A program made the translations under genes and the position numbers. Below the pieces are notes generated by a model, which saw only the letters and a program-made list of their open reading frames with translations, searched no databases and had not been told where the DNA came from. A DNA stretch of 64,000 nucleotides from Pseudomonadota bacterium. GTDB lineage: Bacteria > Pseudomonadota > Gammaproteobacteria > Burkholderiales > Burkholderiaceae_B. Shown piece after piece: positions 61,101 through 64,000 of the stretch; position 1 is the first letter of the stretch; every line of letters starts with the position of its first letter. The stretch lies in NCBI GenBank assembly GCA_023440825.1, contig JAEXRL010000029.1:28690-92689 (forward strand), in the 5' to 3' direction.

Positions 61101-63542
61101 TCAGTTACGCACCGGCTTGCCGGTCTTGAGCATACCCATGATGCGCTCCTGCGTCTTGGGATTGCTTAGTAGCTCAAGAAAGGCGTGCCTTTCCAGACGC
61201 AACATCCACTGTTCATCGACTAAGGTTCCCGGGTCGACATCCCCTCCACACAGCACAGTCGCCACGTGTTCTGCAATCCGAAAGTCGTAATCCGAGATAT
61301 ATCCACCCACTTTCATATTCAGCAACTGAGCTTTTAATGTCGCAATACCATCACGGCCTGCTACCGGGAAACGTGCCGGTAAAGGCGCACGCCACCCCGC
61401 CTCGGACAAGGCCTTAGCCTGACGTGTCGCAACATACAGTACCTCGTTGCGGTTCATGACTATGTCATCACCTTCGCGCAAATATCCCATTGCACGAGCA
61501 TCTAACGCCGAGCGTGACACCTGAGCGCCCGCAGCAGCCAGTGCAAAGCGTTTCAAATACGCCAGGATAGGTACTTCAGGTGCCGTGGCAGCACGCAATT
61601 CGGCAGCGCGGCGAGCACCAAAACACAGGCCTCCCGCACCTGGAACCAGGCCAATGCCCACTTCAACCAGGCCTATGTACGACTCAAAATGTGCAACACG
61701 GTGAGCACAATGCACCAACAACTCGCACCCACCGCCCAGTGCCAGACCCGCCACTGCGGCCACTACCGGAACTTGCGCATAACGCACCCGCAGCACCATG
61801 TCTTGCATGGCTTTTTCTATGGGTTCAATCGCCGCCGCTCCGCCCTGTTCAAACGCTGGCAAAATCGCTTTCAAATCAGCACCAGCGGAAAAAGGATCAT
61901 CAGTATGACCAATCACCAATGCTCGATACGAGGTTTCGGCAAGTTCTACGGCTTTAACAATCCCCTCAACCACTCCGGGACTTAAGGTGTGCATTTTGGT
62001 TTTGAACGATAAGATCAGCACATCTTGAGGGTGTGGGGCTGCTAAGGTCCAGCACCGCACCGCCTCATCCTGATACACCACCTTAGTGTCCAAGGCACTC
62101 ACTTCCCCAACTAACAACGGCACACCGATTTGACGAGCGTAGACCGCTAGTTTGCTGCGTCCCTCAAAGCGAGCTTCTCGTGGGTTCCAAGAGCCGGCCG
62201 CAGTATGTACCCCCTGCGCTTCCCAGACCGGTCCGCGCATCGCCCAATCTGGAAGTGCTTGCGTACTCAAGGCTTTCCCAGCAGCGATATCTTCTGTAAT
62301 CCAGCCAGCGACCTGACGCCAGCCAGCCGCCTGCCAAATTTCAAATGGCCCCTGGCTATGACCAAAGCCCCAACGCATCGCTAAATCGAGTTGACGCGCG
62401 TTATCGGCAATAGCCTCCAGGTGCACCGCACTGTAATGGAAGGTATCCCGCAAAACGGCCCATACAAATTGAGCCTGCGTATCCTGAGATAGACGTAAAG
62501 CCGCCAGTTTTTTGGCAGGATCGCGCTCAGCCAAAATTGACGCAACTTCTGGCGAAATGTCCGCATTCGCTGGCACGTACTGTTGAGTACCGATATCTAA
62601 GCGGTAAATATCACGCCCTTGCTTACGGAAAAAACCCGCTCCCGTTTTTTGTCCCAGTGCCCCTTGATCGAGTAAGTAACGCAGATCTGCAGGAAGATCA
62701 AAAGACTGCTTAAAACTGTCTTGAGGCAGTTGGTCCTGCATGGTACGTATGACATGGGCCAGCGTATCTAGGCCCACTACGTCGGCCGTGCGGTAAGTGC
62801 CTGACTTGGCACGCCCCAGGCGCGTGCCAGTCAGCGTGTCGACCTGTTCATAGGTCAGACCAAATTTTTGAGCTTGTGTAAAGACCGATAAAATGCCAAA
62901 CACACCAATTCGGTTGCCAATAAAGTTGGGGGTGTCTTTGGCTCTCACCACCCCTTTACCCAACTGGGAAACTAAAAAGGTTTCTAAGGTATCGAGCAAT
63001 GCGGGCTCTGTCGCCGTGGTGGGAATCAGCTCCACCAGGTTCATATAGCGAGGAGGGTTAAAAAAGTGCACACCGCAAAAACGATGTCTTAACTGTTCGG
63101 GCAGCACTTGCGCCAAAGAGGTGATCGACAAGCCGGACGTATTGCTAGCGATAATGGTGTGTGCCTGCAAGGCTGGTGCCAACTTGCGGTACAAGTCCTG
63201 CTTCCAATCCAAGCGTTCTGCGATCGCTTCAATCAACAAATCACAATCGGCAAGCAGATGTAAATCATCATCGTAATTGGCTGGTGTAATGAAATCGGCT
63301 AATTCCGGGCTGCCTAAAGGAGCCGGATTGAGCTTTTTCAACTGCGCAATGGCCTTATGCACAATGCCATTTTTAGGCCCCTGCTTGGCGGCCAGATCAA
63401 AGAGCACCACCGGTATGCCTGCATTTACACAATGGGCAGCAATTTGAGCACCCATCACACCTGCTCCACATACCGCCACCTTGCGAATGCGGGCGCCGGT
63501 GCTCAGCCCCCCTTGTGCAGATAAAGTTTGTGTCGATGACAT
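61101..63542 (-). CDS. Bifunctional 3-hydroxyacyl-CoA dehydrogenase/enoyl-CoA hydratase
   Basis: This 813-residue protein has the dehydrogenase part first: NAD motif GAGVMG at 26-31 and catalytic H159 in CGVHFFNPPRYMN, followed by the C-terminal dehydrogenase half. The enoyl-CoA hydratase part lies at about 540-700 with GGGCELLVHCAH and VEVGIGLVPGAGG. This order is that of FadN-like proteins, the reverse of E. coli FadB. It catalyses hydration and oxidation in fatty-acid breakdown. GGAGA precedes the ATG, and a 14-base palindrome lies just upstream. It forms an operon with the thiolase. Confidence 0.94.
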   Translation of the reverse strand: MSSTQTLSAQGGLSTGARIRKVAVCGAGVMGAQIAAHCVNAGIPVVLFDLAAKQGPKNGIVHKAIAQLKKLNPAPLGSPELADFITPANYDDDLHLLADCDLLIEAIAERLDWKQDLYRKLAPALQAHTIIASNTSGLSITSLAQVLPEQLRHRFCGVHFFNPPRYMNLVELIPTTATEPALLDTLETFLVSQLGKGVVRAKDTPNFIGNRIGVFGILSVFTQAQKFGLTYEQVDTLTGTRLGRAKSGTYRTADVVGLDTLAHVIRTMQDQLPQDSFKQSFDLPADLRYLLDQGALGQKTGAGFFRKQGRDIYRLDIGTQQYVPANADISPEVASILAERDPAKKLAALRLSQDTQAQFVWAVLRDTFHYSAVHLEAIADNARQLDLAMRWGFGHSQGPFEIWQAAGWRQVAGWITEDIAAGKALSTQALPDWAMRGPVWEAQGVHTAAGSWNPREARFEGRSKLAVYARQIGVPLLVGEVSALDTKVVYQDEAVRCWTLAAPHPQDVLILSFKTKMHTLSPGVVEGIVKAVELAETSYRALVIGHTDDPFSAGADLKAILPAFEQGGAAAIEPIEKAMQDMVLRVRYAQVPVVAAVAGLALGGGCELLVHCAHRVAHFESYIGLVEVGIGLVPGAGGLCFGARRAAELRAATAPEVPILAYLKRFALAAAGAQVSRSALDARAMGYLREGDDIVMNRNEVLYVATRQAKALSEAGWRAPLPARFPVAGRDGIATLKAQLLNMKVGGYISDYDFRIAEHVATVLCGGDVDPGTLVDEQWMLRLERHAFLELLSNPKTQERIMGMLKTGKPVRN

Positions 63543-64000
63543 ATAACGTGTCTCCAGATAACAAAACTGGGTATACCCAGATCTGAAGCACTAGACTGGC
63601 TTCAGCCTGCCCTGGGTAGGCACAGGTACATCTGAGCAATCGGCTTTTAAACAAGAGTATTAGTCTGCCAGACATATTCCTTGAGCGATAGCATCATACG
63701 TTGACAGGCCCTTGTAGCCCATTATCCGATCACGCCAATTATCGCCACAGCAAAACCAAACGCATGTTTGAATATAACGTTATAACGCATATTCACGCAC
63801 TCAACAAATAGCTATCTTCCCTAAGCTTTGGATGATTGCCCCACACAAAACAGAGCATCTGCTACAGCAAACGGTACCGCCCATCAAGCGCACGCCTATG
63901 GCAAAATAGAATTACCTTAACGTTCAAGCATTTACTAACACCGTAGCAGGCGTGATCATCCCCCCTCCTTCCCCCCCTCTGCCCCCTCTTTCCTTACTGG
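63543..64000. other. 458-base region without a gene, with palindrome and C/T tract
   Basis: No convincing gene lies upstream of the beta-oxidation operon to the right edge. Besides the palindrome near its left end, it holds TATAACGTTATA (63773-63784), a perfect 12-base palindrome followed by a repeated ATAACG. The last bases (63959-63995) are nearly all C or T, with one G at 63981. The operon promoter should lie in this region. What the tract belongs to is cut off by the window edge. Confidence 0.5.
63567..63580. promoter_or_regulatory. Perfect palindrome before the beta-oxidation operon
   Basis: CTGGGTATACCCAG is a perfect 14-base palindrome 25 bases before the start codon. An adjacent inverted repeat, CTGAAGC (63583-63589) with GCTTCAG (63599-63605), follows. 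It may be the operator for a TetR- or GntR-type fatty-acid regulator, or an RNA hairpin near the ribosome site. No regulator gene is seen. Confidence 0.45.

Noticed and set aside
63397..63675. Minus-strand frame overlapping the start of the beta-oxidation fusion gene
   Set aside because: It lies out of frame over the well-supported N-terminus and has no protein-like composition.
1..64000. tRNA, rRNA, CRISPR array, insertion sequence or prophage
   Set aside because: I looked for clover-leaf ends, regular spaced repeats, transposase or integrase motifs and terminal inverted repeats and found none. A proper scan with tRNA and IS tools would settle it.

Overview
The window looks like a chromosomal stretch of a betaproteobacterium of the Alcaligenaceae type (Alcaligenes, Paenalcaligenes or Bordetella relatives). 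This is an inference from gene content: three orphan Bug-type (TctC-like) periplasmic receptors, a fused TRAP-TAXI permease, many LysR regulators, several Liv, polar-amino-acid and Dpp ABC systems, and proteins close in form to Burkholderiales families. Coding density is high. I saw no tRNA, rRNA, CRISPR array, insertion sequence or integrase, and base composition looks even apart from AT-rich intergenic regions. It is mainly a transport and catabolism region.

Layout. 1-4317 (minus): acyl-CoA ligase, livG, livH and livM (cut by the window edge), facing a Crp/Fnr regulator. 5185-7396: yggS and a catabolic glutamate dehydrogenase gene with a terminator-like hairpin in its leader. 7528-11627: a polar amino-acid ABC transporter in one operon with a cytoplasmic L-asparaginase, so probably an asparagine or aspartate uptake-and-use unit. 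11624-16416 (minus): a pseudouridine synthase and a TRAP-TAXI transporter whose receptor gene is separated from the permease gene by a strong terminator. 16787-29946: mostly housekeeping and signalling genes (acylphosphatase, two GGDEF proteins, LysR, panB, aldo/keto reductase, MFS pump, aconitase, rmuC).

30116-33860: a small cassette of a Bug receptor, an FAD oxidoreductase and a long carboxymuconolactone-decarboxylase-fold protein that looks like a fusion of two families normally encoded separately. 33913-42034 (minus): a HAD phosphatase, an RlmA-type rRNA methyltransferase, and a dipeptide-type ABC operon ending in an N-formylglutamate amidohydrolase-family gene. 42582-45914: pgi and a xanthine/urate-type NCS2 permease with a good operator-like dyad.

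45997-51549: the least explained unit, a LysR regulator facing a TauD-type dioxygenase, an enolase-superfamily enzyme, a Bug receptor, an FAH-family hydrolase and a GlcG/HbpS-like protein. Together these read as uptake and ring- or chain-cleavage of an unidentified organic acid. 51666-59832: DUF488, EamA exporter, a second catabolic cassette (aldehyde dehydrogenase, Bug receptor, 3-hydroxyisobutyrate-dehydrogenase-like enzyme) facing its own LysR, an amidase and an SBF/ACR3-like carrier. 59881-63542 (minus): a two-gene fatty-acid beta-oxidation operon. The last 458 bases hold no gene but contain palindromes and a C/T-only tract.
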